From Thermoplasmata archaeon (GTDB taxonomy: Archaea > Thermoplasmatota > Thermoplasmata > Thermoplasmatales > Thermoplasmataceae), in contig JAJZLU010000035.1 of NCBI GenBank assembly GCA_021850545.1, forward strand, positions 1-64,000: a stretch of 64,000 nucleotides of DNA. Direction: 5' to 3'. Positions 54,148-62,201 of the stretch are shown here, piece by piece. The position numbers and the translations under genes are program-made. Position 1 is the first letter of the stretch, and each line of letters begins with the position of its first letter. Under the pieces are notes generated by a model. That model was not told where the DNA came from, made no database searches, and was given only the letters and a program-made list of their open reading frames with translations.

Positions 54148-54900
54148 TCAGACCACCCTTGTTTCCTTAGTTCTCTTTCTCTTTATCAGCCTTGCAATTG
54201 GATCATATGTCATATCAACTGCCCTCTCCTTTTCCTGTATGATTGCATTGTCTGTGATGTGTATGTGCTCTGGGCAGACATCCTGGCAGCATTTTGTGAT
54301 ATTGCAGAAGCCAAGCCCGCCAACCTTGTTCAGGAAAGTGGACCGGTCCACAGAGTCTATGGGGTGCATATCAAGCGAAGCGGCTTTCACGATGTGTGCT
54401 GGCCCGAAATAGGGGGTTGAATGTTCCCTGACCACATGGCAGACATCCTGGCACAGGAAGCACTGTATGCACTTCTTGAACTCCTTCGATCTCTCTATGT
54501 CTTCCTGGTGCATTTTCCAGGGGAATTCAAGATCCTCCCTTGGAGTGAATTTGGGGATCTGCCTCAGGATATCCCAGTTTTCAGTTACATCAGTTACGAG
54601 GTCCCTGATAAGGGGATATGCCCCCATTGGAGACACAGTTATGTTGTGCCCAACTTTGTCGACTCTCGTTTTGCACATCAGCTTTGGCATCCCGTTTATC
54701 TCAGCTGCACACGAACCGCACTTGGCAGCCTTGCAGTTCCATCTGATTGCCAGCGTCGTGTCGAGCTTCTCCTGCACGTACCTGACTGCATCCAGGACTA
54801 CCATTCCATCGACCAGCGGAACTTCAAATTTCTGGTAATGCCCCTTTTCCTCAACGGATGGGTCCTGCCTGTAAATATTCAAGGTTATCTTTTCATCCAT
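54148..54900 (-). CDS. sdhB: Succinate dehydrogenase iron-sulfur subunit, Sdh1-type
   Basis: A 250-residue subunit. [2Fe-2S] cysteines are in NCKAAKCGSC and LMCKTR; the 4Fe-4S set is CIQCFLCQDVC; the third cluster is CNITKCCQDVCPEH. The pattern is close to actinobacterial Sdh1 SdhB proteins and differs from the second SdhB in this window (CRMEICGSC). Its ATG overlaps the sdhA stop by one base (TGATG), so the two are coupled. Confidence 0.93.
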   Translation of the reverse strand: MDEKITLNIYRQDPSVEEKGHYQKFEVPLVDGMVVLDAVRYVQEKLDTTLAIRWNCKAAKCGSCAAEINGMPKLMCKTRVDKVGHNITVSPMGAYPLIRDLVTDVTENWDILRQIPKFTPREDLEFPWKMHQEDIERSKEFKKCIQCFLCQDVCHVVREHSTPYFGPAHIVKAASLDMHPIDSVDRSTFLNKVGGLGFCNITKCCQDVCPEHIHITDNAIIQEKERAVDMTYDPIARLIKRKRTKETRVV

Positions 54901-56618
54901 CAGTATACCTCCGGTTTCACATACGGCTTAAACTCTTCTGGAAGCTCTGGAACCGGCAATGTGTCAAACTTCATTTCCCCGTTGTTGTCGGTGCATGTTA
55001 TGTTCTTGAGCCATTCCTTGTTCTTCTTGGGGAAATCCTTTCTAGTGTGTGCGCCCCTGCTCTCTGGCCTCATAATTGCAGATTTCACAATTGCTTCTGT
55101 GGCAACCAGCATGTTTCCTAATTCAAGCGCCGCAAGAAGGCCATGGTTGTACCTCTTTCCTCCTGGTGCAGCAACCGAAGGGTACCTTTCCTTAAGTTTC
55201 TGGATTATTTCCAGGGCCAATTCAAGGTGTTCTGCATCCCTGACGATGCCCACATTATCTGACATCGCCGTCGTGAGTTCGTCGATCAGGTCATAGGCAT
55301 TTGTGCCTTCTGGCCTGAGAAAGCCCAGAACCCTTTCTATTTCCCGGTTGACATCAGAATCATCCACTTCAACCAACTCAACTTTCTTGACGAACTCAGA
55401 AGCCCCTTCGCCCACTTTCTTTCCAAAAACCATTATGTCGCTCATTGAGTTCCCTCCAAGCCTGTTTGCTCCGTGCAATCCGCAGGCAACTTCGCCTGCT
55501 GCAAAGAGGCCCTCAACGGTAGAAGCACCTGTGTCAGGTTCTACCCGTATGCCGCCCATCTGGTAATGCACGGTTGGGGCAACTTCCATCATTTCCTTTG
55601 TTATGTCGACACCAGCAAACTCCATGAACTGCATATACATGCTTGGAAGCTTCTGCTTGACGAACTCGGCGCCCTTGTAAGAAATGTCAAGGTACACCCC
55701 GCCATGTTCAGTGCCTCTACCGGCCTGGATTTCAGCGTAATTTGCCCTTGCCACGACGTCTCTTGCATCAAGTTCCTTCTTCTGCGGGGAGTATCTCAGC
55801 ATATACCTTTCCTTATCCTTGTTGTAAAGGATGCCCCCCTCGCCTCTGACCCCTTCTGTTACCAGAAGTCCCCTGACTCCCGGGGGATAAACCATTCCTG
55901 TTGGATGGAACTGGATCATCTCCATGTCCTGAAGGGTTGCTCCTGCCCTGAACGCCAAACCGAGGCCATCGCCTGTGGACTCCCAGGAGTTTGAAGTGAT
56001 CTTGAATACCCTGCCGCAACCACCAGTTGCAAGTATTACGGCTTTGGCCCTGAAGAGGTGGAATTCTCCCTTGTCCATTTTCAGTCCCACAGCACCAATC
56101 ACGCGGCTATTGTTCTTGAGAAGGTTGGTTATGTACATTTCATCAAAAATTGTGACATTTTCCCTGTGAATAATCTGGTCCTGAAGTGTCCTGATGATTT
56201 CCAGGCCAGTTCTGTCTCCCACATGGCAAAGTCTCCTGTAGGAGTGTCCTCCAAACGCCCTCTGAAGGATCCTTCCATCGGGGGTCCGGTCAAAGAGCGC
56301 CCCGAACTTCTCCAGTTCATGCACTCTCTGGGGGGCTTCCTTGGCCAGGATTTCAGCCATTCTCCAGTTACCAATGTATACTCCTTCTTCTACGATATCA
56401 CCGAAATGTACCTGCCAGTTATCTTGGGGGTCCACGTTGCCCAGGGCGGCTGCCATTCCTCCTTCGGCCATCACAGTATGGGCTTTGCCCAGCAATGACT
56501 TTGAAACAACAGTTACCCTGAGGCCAGCGTCAGAAGCAGCAAGAGCTGCCCTCATGCCGGCCCCGCCTGCTCCGATGATAAGAACATCCGATTCAGTTTT
56601 TATATATTGCTCAGCCAT
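54900..56618 (-). CDS. sdhA: Succinate dehydrogenase flavoprotein subunit, Sdh1-type
   Basis: A 572-residue FAD enzyme from ATG 56618 (a GTG at 56627 is in frame). FAD-binding GAGGAGMRAA, then KAHTVMAEGGMAAAL, whose His is the usual covalent FAD attachment. HPTGMVYPPGVRGLLVTEGVRGEGG and the Arg-rich catalytic end RESRGAHTRKDFP are present. It interconverts succinate and fumarate. First gene of the four-gene operon to 53219. Confidence 0.94.
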   Translation of the reverse strand: MAEQYIKTESDVLIIGAGGAGMRAALAASDAGLRVTVVSKSLLGKAHTVMAEGGMAAALGNVDPQDNWQVHFGDIVEEGVYIGNWRMAEILAKEAPQRVHELEKFGALFDRTPDGRILQRAFGGHSYRRLCHVGDRTGLEIIRTLQDQIIHRENVTIFDEMYITNLLKNNSRVIGAVGLKMDKGEFHLFRAKAVILATGGCGRVFKITSNSWESTGDGLGLAFRAGATLQDMEMIQFHPTGMVYPPGVRGLLVTEGVRGEGGILYNKDKERYMLRYSPQKKELDARDVVARANYAEIQAGRGTEHGGVYLDISYKGAEFVKQKLPSMYMQFMEFAGVDITKEMMEVAPTVHYQMGGIRVEPDTGASTVEGLFAAGEVACGLHGANRLGGNSMSDIMVFGKKVGEGASEFVKKVELVEVDDSDVNREIERVLGFLRPEGTNAYDLIDELTTAMSDNVGIVRDAEHLELALEIIQKLKERYPSVAAPGGKRYNHGLLAALELGNMLVATEAIVKSAIMRPESRGAHTRKDFPKKNKEWLKNITCTDNNGEMKFDTLPVPELPEEFKPYVKPEVY

Positions 56619-56710
56619 GAGAATCACTTAATTATAGCTAGCTTGGAGTGTTGATGCGTCCGACTTTAATAAAAGTTTTAATCATATATTAGGTTAGCCA
56701 TTTTTTTAAC

Positions 56711-56749
56711 CCTAAGTGCTTAGGCATATTTTCAGAGTGTGTTAAACAC
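56711..56749. promoter_or_regulatory. Two palindromes between the Sdh operons
   Basis: CCTAAG-TG-CTTAGG at 56711-56724 and GTGTT-A-AACAC at 56739-56749 lie in the 198-base region between the end of the downstream operon (56817) and the sdhA start at 56618. They could be regulator sites for the Sdh1-type operon, about 90-130 bases upstream of its start. No regulator is known. Confidence 0.4.
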
Positions 56750-56816
56750 CCCTACTTAACTTATCGATCCACTATCAATGAAATGAATGGTTTCCTGCGG
56801 ATCCATAAAAATAAAA

Positions 56817-57215
56817 TCATGGGATGGCCATTTGTGCCACCACCAGAGAGAGGATTGTCCCATATATAACAGAGACGACAAATACTGCGAAGATAGCCCA
56901 TGAAACAAATTTTCTTGCCTTTGCAGAGATGCCAGTCTCGTATATTATCCCTTTAAGCCCATTTAATCCATGGTATGTCACAACCCACAGAAAGATCAGG
57001 AAGAATGCGAGCCACCATGGATCTCTCAGATTTCCAACCACCGTATCAAACAGTTCAATTGGGCTTCCTCCGTTTATATGTGCCACGTAGAGATGTACAC
57101 CGAGAAAGAATATTATGAAAGCACCACTGGCCGCCTGGAACAGCCACTGTATTGATCCAATGGGCCTCGTCCTTTTCTTTTCCGCCTCTTTATCAAGCGC
57201 TTCAAGGTTTGCCAT
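56817..57215 (-). CDS. sdhD: Succinate dehydrogenase membrane anchor, SdhD-like
   Basis: A 132-residue protein with three membrane helices (about 20-45, 65-85, 105-128). YHGLNGLKGIIYE resembles the heme-binding His motif of SdhC/D anchors. Its ATG (57215) overlaps the sdhC stop by one base (TAATG), so translation is coupled. A T-rich stretch follows its stop (56806-56817, minus strand), a likely terminator. The classic two-anchor, cytochrome b-type set differs from the Sdh1-type anchor. Confidence 0.85.
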   Translation of the reverse strand: MANLEALDKEAEKKRTRPIGSIQWLFQAASGAFIIFFLGVHLYVAHINGGSPIELFDTVVGNLRDPWWLAFFLIFLWVVTYHGLNGLKGIIYETGISAKARKFVSWAIFAVFVVSVIYGTILSLVVAQMAIP

Positions 57216-57622
57216 TAAACACCGCCTCCTGACAACAGAACCTGCCAAGCATAGTAGAGAAACAGAAGCATCAGGATCATTGCACCTGACTCAAGGATGA
57301 AAAACATGAGTTTGTGGTGTTTGAGGCCATACCCTGCCTCATTGAGCATCAGCCTAACGCCATTCGCCCCATGGTAAAAGATGACCAGTGAGAGAAGTAT
57401 GTCCATGACAATGAAGATGTCATACGGACCATATGTGAATGAGGTGATCAGGTCGTTGAACGCGACACCGCCCCTAAGAAGGTTGGAAAGCACAAAGAAA
57501 TGGAGGTATAGGTACAGCAGGATTACAATTCCAGAAATCCTGTGCATTGTGTAAGCGAAATACCCAATGCCCTTGTGGAAGAAATTCAGCCAGCCGAGTG
57601 TTCCGTTATCGCTTTCCAGCAT
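57215..57622 (-). CDS. sdhC: Succinate dehydrogenase cytochrome b subunit, SdhC-like
   Basis: A 135-residue protein with three membrane helices. HRISGIVILLYLYLHF and HGANGVRLMLNE are the SdhC heme and quinone motifs. ATG 57622 is preferred over ATG 57643; it overlaps the sdhB end by 17 bases. With SdhD it should bind heme b and quinone. Co-transcribed with sdhA/sdhB of the second set. Confidence 0.88.
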   Translation of the reverse strand: MLESDNGTLGWLNFFHKGIGYFAYTMHRISGIVILLYLYLHFFVLSNLLRGGVAFNDLITSFTYGPYDIFIVMDILLSLVIFYHGANGVRLMLNEAGYGLKHHKLMFFILESGAMILMLLFLYYAWQVLLSGGGV

Positions 57623-58352
57623 GCTTTCCCCTCCTGAAGGCATTCTTCAGTTCGTGGGATATTCCTGTTCTTCTGAGTAACTGTATAGCCCGTGAAGGAT
57701 CCACATCCTTGGGACATACTTCAGTGCATTCCCCGGCATAATGGCATCTTGATGTGCCACTTTCCCCGCCCGTTATTTCAAGGCGTATTGGAGTTCCCTC
57801 GTCCCTACTGTCAAGGTTGAATCTCAGGGCTGCGGCCAGAGCTGCCGGACCAAGGTAATCATCATCAGAGCCCGATATAGGGCAGGCCGCAAGGCAAAGC
57901 CCACACTTTATGCACATGGAATATTGTTCATAGATCTTGAACTGTTCTGGAGTCTGCAAAAGCTCTACCCCAGGTGATTTATCATCTTTCCTGATGATGT
58001 ATGGCTTCACCTTCCTGTATTTCTCGAAGAAAGGATCAATGTCGACAACAAGGTCCTTGATCACTTGATAATGAGGCAATGGTGACACCCGTATAGTGTT
58101 CGAGCCCAGTGATTCGGCAATGGTTGAGCATGCCATCCTTGGCTTCCCGTTTATCTGCATTGAACAGCTTCCGCATATTTCCATCCTGCAGGAATGGCGA
58201 AAAGAAAGCGTACCGTCGAGGTTCTCGCTTATGTATACAAGGCCTTCCAGCACAGTAGAAATTTTTTTCTTTGGAACGTTGAACCTGTCAAATCGTGAAT
58301 TGCCCTTTTCATCTCCCCTTTTTACCAAAAATACATAATTTTCAGAATCCAT
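57606..58352 (-). CDS. sdhB: Succinate dehydrogenase iron-sulfur subunit
   Basis: A 248-residue subunit. [2Fe-2S] cysteines are CRMEICGSC and the C of MACST; 4Fe-4S CIKCGLCLAACP; third cluster CHYAGECTEVCPKDVD. Standard three-cluster SdhB. It lies 9 bases after sdhA and overlaps sdhC. Distinct in sequence from the Sdh1-type sdhB at 54148. Confidence 0.94.
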   Translation of the reverse strand: MDSENYVFLVKRGDEKGNSRFDRFNVPKKKISTVLEGLVYISENLDGTLSFRHSCRMEICGSCSMQINGKPRMACSTIAESLGSNTIRVSPLPHYQVIKDLVVDIDPFFEKYRKVKPYIIRKDDKSPGVELLQTPEQFKIYEQYSMCIKCGLCLAACPISGSDDDYLGPAALAAALRFNLDSRDEGTPIRLEITGGESGTSRCHYAGECTEVCPKDVDPSRAIQLLRRTGISHELKNAFRRGKHAGKR

Positions 58353-58361
58353 AGAATCACT

Positions 58362-60068
58362 TCAGTAAACCCTTGGGGCAGGCTTCCATTTGGTGATTGC
58401 TACGTCGGTGTAATGAAATGCCGGCCCGTCCTTTGTAAAGTTAACAACGGTATGTTTCAGGAAATTCACATCATCTCTCTTTGGATAGTCGTTCCTGTAG
58501 TGTGCCCCCCTGCTTTCCCTCCTCATTAAAGCACCCAGTGTAATAATTTCTGCAAGGTCAAGCATGAATCCGAGTTCGAGTGTTTCCTGCAGTTGAAGGT
58601 TGAAAACTCTGGACTTGTCCTCCACAGAAATATTTGAGAATCTCCCCTTCAGTGAGATGATGTTTTTGGCCTGTTTTTCAAGCTCACTCTCAGTGCGCAA
58701 CACACCTACATTCTGGTCCATTCCGGTCCTGAGATCCTCCCTGATCCTGGCAACGTTTTCTCCTCCCCCGTTTTTCAGGATTCCTTCCCAGATCCGTTTT
58801 TCCTCCATCATAACCCTTGTTGTATCGAGGTCAGGGATAGTGTGCGCTGAAGCCCATTCTGCTGCCTTGATGCCCACGACGTTTCCAAATGCAAGGCATT
58901 CGTTTGTAGAGTTTGAACCCAACCGGTTTGCCCCATGTATGCTTATGGCGACATTCTCTCCGGCCCCGAATATGCCTGGAACCTGTGTCTCAGTAGATAT
59001 CCTCACATCAATGCCGCCCATTGTGTAATGAGTGGCAGGCCTTACTGGGATTGGTTCCACAGCTGGATCGATATGATTGAATTTCTTGGCTATGTCAGTG
59101 ATCATGGGCAATCTTTCCTCCAGTTTTTCAGCAATGTGTGTGAGGTCAAGATGTATGTGGGGTGTCTCCCCATGTTCATCGATTATCCCCCGGCCGCCAA
59201 GTATTTCCCACATCATCGCCCGAGAAACGATGTCACGGGGAGCTTCCTCCAACTTTGTTGGAGCATACTTTTCCATGAACCGTTTGCCTTCAGAGTTCCT
59301 GAGATACCCCCCTTCAGCCCTGGCTGCCTCTGTAATAAGGATTCCGGACGGGACCAGGCCAGTGGGATGGAACTGCATGAATTCCATGTCCTTCAGTGAA
59401 AGGCCTGCCCTGTATGCAATCGCATTGCCGTCACCGGTAACTGAGCTCGCATATGTGCTGAACTGGTAAAGGCGGCCGGCCCCACCCGCTGCAAAGATGA
59501 GCGCCTTTCCCTGGAAAACAACAAACTCCCCTGTCTTGAGGTTGATGGCAGTAAGGCCGTTGAACCTGTTCTGGCCTATAATTGCGGAAGTTACAAAATA
59601 CTCATTGTAAAAGTGTATCCTGTCATACATCTGGCACCTGCTGAAAAGGGTCTGCATAACATGGAACCCTGTCTTGTCCGCTGCAAATGTAGCCCTTGGG
59701 AAGCTCAATCCACCAAAGTCCCTCTGTGAAATGGTTCCGTCAGAGTTCCTGGACCACGGGCACCCCCAGCGGTCAGTAGTATAAATCTGCTCTGGAACTA
59801 TCCGCACAAACTCCTCCACTGCATCCTGGTCGGCCAGATAGTCGCTTCCCTTTATGGTATCAAAAGCGTGGAGGTCAAGATTGTCCCTGGGATCAAGAAC
59901 TGCACTGGTTCCCCCTTCTGCGGACACGGAGTGGGACCTTAGAGGGTAAAGCTTAGATACAAGCCCAACTGAAATTGAATTGTCCTTCTCCGCTGCCGAA
60001 ATGGCTGCCCTTAGCCCAGCCATTCCTCCACCCATAATTATGATATCTTCCTTGATGGTTTCCAACAT
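58362..60068 (-). CDS. sdhA: Succinate dehydrogenase flavoprotein subunit
   Basis: A 568-residue FAD enzyme. FAD-binding MGGGMAGLRAA, LRSHSVSAEGGTSAVL (His-FAD), HPTGLVPSGILITEAARAEGG and RESRGAHYRNDYP. I chose ATG 60068 over ATG 60092 because TTTTAAAA, a TATA-like box, lies about 29 bases upstream and the family starts here. First gene of the sdhABCD run. Typical archaeal SDH. Confidence 0.94.
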   Translation of the reverse strand: MLETIKEDIIIMGGGMAGLRAAISAAEKDNSISVGLVSKLYPLRSHSVSAEGGTSAVLDPRDNLDLHAFDTIKGSDYLADQDAVEEFVRIVPEQIYTTDRWGCPWSRNSDGTISQRDFGGLSFPRATFAADKTGFHVMQTLFSRCQMYDRIHFYNEYFVTSAIIGQNRFNGLTAINLKTGEFVVFQGKALIFAAGGAGRLYQFSTYASSVTGDGNAIAYRAGLSLKDMEFMQFHPTGLVPSGILITEAARAEGGYLRNSEGKRFMEKYAPTKLEEAPRDIVSRAMMWEILGGRGIIDEHGETPHIHLDLTHIAEKLEERLPMITDIAKKFNHIDPAVEPIPVRPATHYTMGGIDVRISTETQVPGIFGAGENVAISIHGANRLGSNSTNECLAFGNVVGIKAAEWASAHTIPDLDTTRVMMEEKRIWEGILKNGGGENVARIREDLRTGMDQNVGVLRTESELEKQAKNIISLKGRFSNISVEDKSRVFNLQLQETLELGFMLDLAEIITLGALMRRESRGAHYRNDYPKRDDVNFLKHTVVNFTKDGPAFHYTDVAITKWKPAPRVY

Positions 60069-60232
60069 AAACCCTATATAAAAATGCCTCAACTTTTAAA
60101 AGGGCGTACACTAACAATTACGCCATTCCCTTTAGATAAAAGTGTGAGTACCTTTTTTCTTGAGTTTTAATCCGTGGATAAGTTCCAGTATCTCCACAAG
60201 GGCAATCTTTAAATAATTTGAATTAATCATTA

Positions 60233-60255
60233 GTTGTCAACTAATGGTTGACAAC
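60233..60255 (+). promoter_or_regulatory. Two palindromic operators upstream of hsp20
   Basis: GTTGTCAAC (60233-60241), extended to the palindrome TTAGTTG-T-CAACTAA, is followed by GTTGACAAC (60247-60255), 14 bases centre to centre. A TATA-like AAATAATT (60210-60217) is just upstream, so the sites cover the likely transcription start, where a repressor would block. A strong Shine-Dalgarno GGAGG (60257-60261) precedes ATG 60270. Confidence 0.65.
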
Positions 60256-60269
60256 AGGAGGATGTAAAC

Positions 60270-60821
60270 ATGCCATACAGGAGAAGAAAAGACGACGACT
60301 GGAGAGATGAGTTCGAGGAGTTCTTTGAGAACTTCGGTTTCGACTTTGACAGGTTCAATGACAGGATGATGAAGATGTGGGACCGGATGCTTAAGGAATC
60401 TGACGTACAGACCTTCGGGCCATATGTTTACGGATTTTCTTACAAGATAGGGCAGGATGGGAAGCCAGTCTTTGAGGAATTCGGCAATGTTCCCCAGGGA
60501 AGGATGTTTGGGAAGGAACCAAAACTACTGGACAAGGACGTCAGAGAACCAATAACAGACCTCACTGAAGACAAGGACAAAATCTTCATTACATACGAAC
60601 TGCCCGGTATTTCCAAGGAGAACATCCAGCTCAATGTTTCAGAGTACAATGTGACAATGGAGGTAAAGGAAGGGCCAAGGAAGTACTACAAGAGCTTTGA
60701 CTTCAGCTATGAACTGAAACCTGACACCGCGAGTGCAAAGTTCCTCAATGGAATACTGGATGTTTCAGTGGAACGTGCAAGAAAAGAGATCCCGGGTGGC
60801 AGAAATATCTCCATAGACTGA
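60270..60821 (+). CDS. hsp20: Small heat-shock protein, Hsp20/alpha-crystallin family
   Basis: A 183-residue chaperone. An acidic N-terminal region (1-90) precedes the alpha-crystallin domain (DKIFITYELPGISKENIQL, about 105-125) and the C-terminal I-x-I motif (ISI, 180-182). It holds unfolded proteins. It has a strong GGAGG ribosome site (unusual among the mostly leaderless genes here) and two operator palindromes. The next gene encodes a HTH protein 9 bases downstream. Confidence 0.93.
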   Translation: MPYRRRKDDDWRDEFEEFFENFGFDFDRFNDRMMKMWDRMLKESDVQTFGPYVYGFSYKIGQDGKPVFEEFGNVPQGRMFGKEPKLLDKDVREPITDLTEDKDKIFITYELPGISKENIQLNVSEYNVTMEVKEGPRKYYKSFDFSYELKPDTASAKFLNGILDVSVERARKEIPGGRNISID

Positions 60822-60830
60822 GGCGCGAAA

Positions 60831-61430
60831 ATGATTGACGAGGACATCCTTTCTTTGATTTCGGCCATTGAGAACAACACACGACGAGAAATTCTGAGAG
60901 GCTTGATCCTCGACCAATCCTATGCCTTACAGATCAGCAGATGGATAGGGGTGTCTCAGCAGGCCATCAACAAGCAGCTTGACTTGCTGGAAAAGGCCAA
61001 CCTCATTCTTTCTGCAGGTATAATACCAAGCAGTTCTGGAGCCCCCAGGAAAATTTACAAGCCCACTGGCTTTTCGACACTGGTTGCAGACTATTCCAGG
61101 AACTTCATTGAAGTAAAACGTTATGACATTCCGGAGAAAGAACCTGGAGAAGGGGATGAAACTGCAATTGCGCCAAAAGAACTAATGGCGAACTTAAGCA
61201 AAACAGAGAATGAACTCAACGACATGATGGAAAGGCGCCTTGAGCTTATCCAGAAAAAGGATGGCCTTCTTGGAAAGCTGCATTACTATATAAACAGAAT
61301 TTCGCCGGACGAAATGACCAGGAATATACTCCTTGACTACTGCGACTACCTGGATCCGGAATACGTCGCCAGGAGATACAACATACCTCTCACATATGTT
61401 ATGCAGGTAGTTGAAACCTACCTGAAATAA
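60831..61430 (+). CDS. ArsR-type winged-helix regulator in the hsp20 operon
   Basis: A 199-residue protein. Residues about 8-75 form an HTH_5/ArsR domain (NTRREILRGLILDQSYAL, then VSQQAINKQLDLLEKANLI). The C-terminal part has a coiled coil (TENELNDMMERRLELIQKK). By position (9 bases after hsp20, downstream of two palindromes) it is a good candidate for a heat-shock repressor like HSR1/Phr of other archaea. It could bind the GTTG-N-CAAC sites; this is inference. Confidence 0.82.
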   Translation: MIDEDILSLISAIENNTRREILRGLILDQSYALQISRWIGVSQQAINKQLDLLEKANLILSAGIIPSSSGAPRKIYKPTGFSTLVADYSRNFIEVKRYDIPEKEPGEGDETAIAPKELMANLSKTENELNDMMERRLELIQKKDGLLGKLHYYINRISPDEMTRNILLDYCDYLDPEYVARRYNIPLTYVMQVVETYLK

Positions 61431-62191
61431 CTGCATTTTTTTGTGAATTTTTCAGCAAAAGCAGCCTCATTGTGGTTTAAAGCTGCAGGGATCACCACAG
61501 CGGCTGGAAATTCTGCGAAACGGGCAAGGATGATATTAGAAACTGAGTCATAAATAAGCCTCTCCCCTTCCTGGGATACCCGTGACAGCGAGAAGACTTT
61601 GCTTTGATCATTGAGGAAATCAAAGCCATAACGCTCTTCCATCTGAAGTATGGTCTCGAGGGCTTCGTGCGGGAACATGGTCCTGCCATCTTTAAGGTCA
61701 AGGAGAAGAATGGTATGCTGGTTCAGTGAAAGGTTGGCTGCAATTTTTTCTGCGACACTTTTGGGCAGGAAATTATCCTGAGGGAATGGCACTGAAACAG
61801 GCGGCCCCATCCTGTAGGGAAATAGACCGATCTTCCCTGGGATCACTGATATAATGGAAGCATTTTCAAAAATGGCCACTTCTATCCCTGCATCAAGGGC
61901 GTCAGCGCGCAGCTGGTTGTGGGTCGTCGCGGAAAGCGGATCACCCGTGACTATTACTGAAACCTTCTGGTAAGCGGAAAGGCGGATAATTTCCTCTTGG
62001 CTTTCCACAAATTCCCTGTCAGCGGGAATAACTTCCCTGCCCAGGAGGCCCTCCAGCTCCCTAATTGTACCCTGTGGAGATATTGAAGTATATGTTTCAA
62101 AATATACAAGGTCTGAAAGCTTCAGAACCTCAAACTGTTCCAGCGTAAGGCTTTTGATACCCCTCAGTCCAAGGCCAACCAGGTTCAGCAT
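61418..62191 (-). CDS. dphB: Diphthine synthase
   Basis: SAM-dependent methyltransferase (tetrapyrrole methylase fold) that trimethylates the modified histidine of EF-2. A 257-residue protein with MLNLVGLGLRGIKSLTLEQ, VIVTGDPLSATTHNQL, and the diphthine synthase ending. It follows enolase by 10 bases and overlaps the 3' end of the HTH gene by 13 bases (convergent). Confidence 0.95.
   Translation of the reverse strand: MLNLVGLGLRGIKSLTLEQFEVLKLSDLVYFETYTSISPQGTIRELEGLLGREVIPADREFVESQEEIIRLSAYQKVSVIVTGDPLSATTHNQLRADALDAGIEVAIFENASIISVIPGKIGLFPYRMGPPVSVPFPQDNFLPKSVAEKIAANLSLNQHTILLLDLKDGRTMFPHEALETILQMEERYGFDFLNDQSKVFSLSRVSQEGERLIYDSVSNIILARFAEFPAAVVIPAALNHNEAAFAEKFTKKCSYFR
61436..61442 (+). 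terminator. T-tract after the hsp20 operon
   Basis: Seven T in a row five bases after the stop codon of the HTH gene, on the plus strand, inside the 3' end of the convergent dphB. A likely U-tract terminator. Confidence 0.5.
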
Positions 62192-62201
62192 TGAAGGTTG
62201 C

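Noticed and set aside
54421-55296. 291-codon frame on the plus strand over sdhB/sdhA
   Set aside because: Antisense shadow; the minus strand encodes well-conserved Sdh subunits.
60074-60085. TATATA-rich stretch just before sdhA as its promoter
   Set aside because: It is only about 8 bases from ATG 60068, so transcription would begin inside the gene; the TTTTAAAA further upstream has correct spacing.
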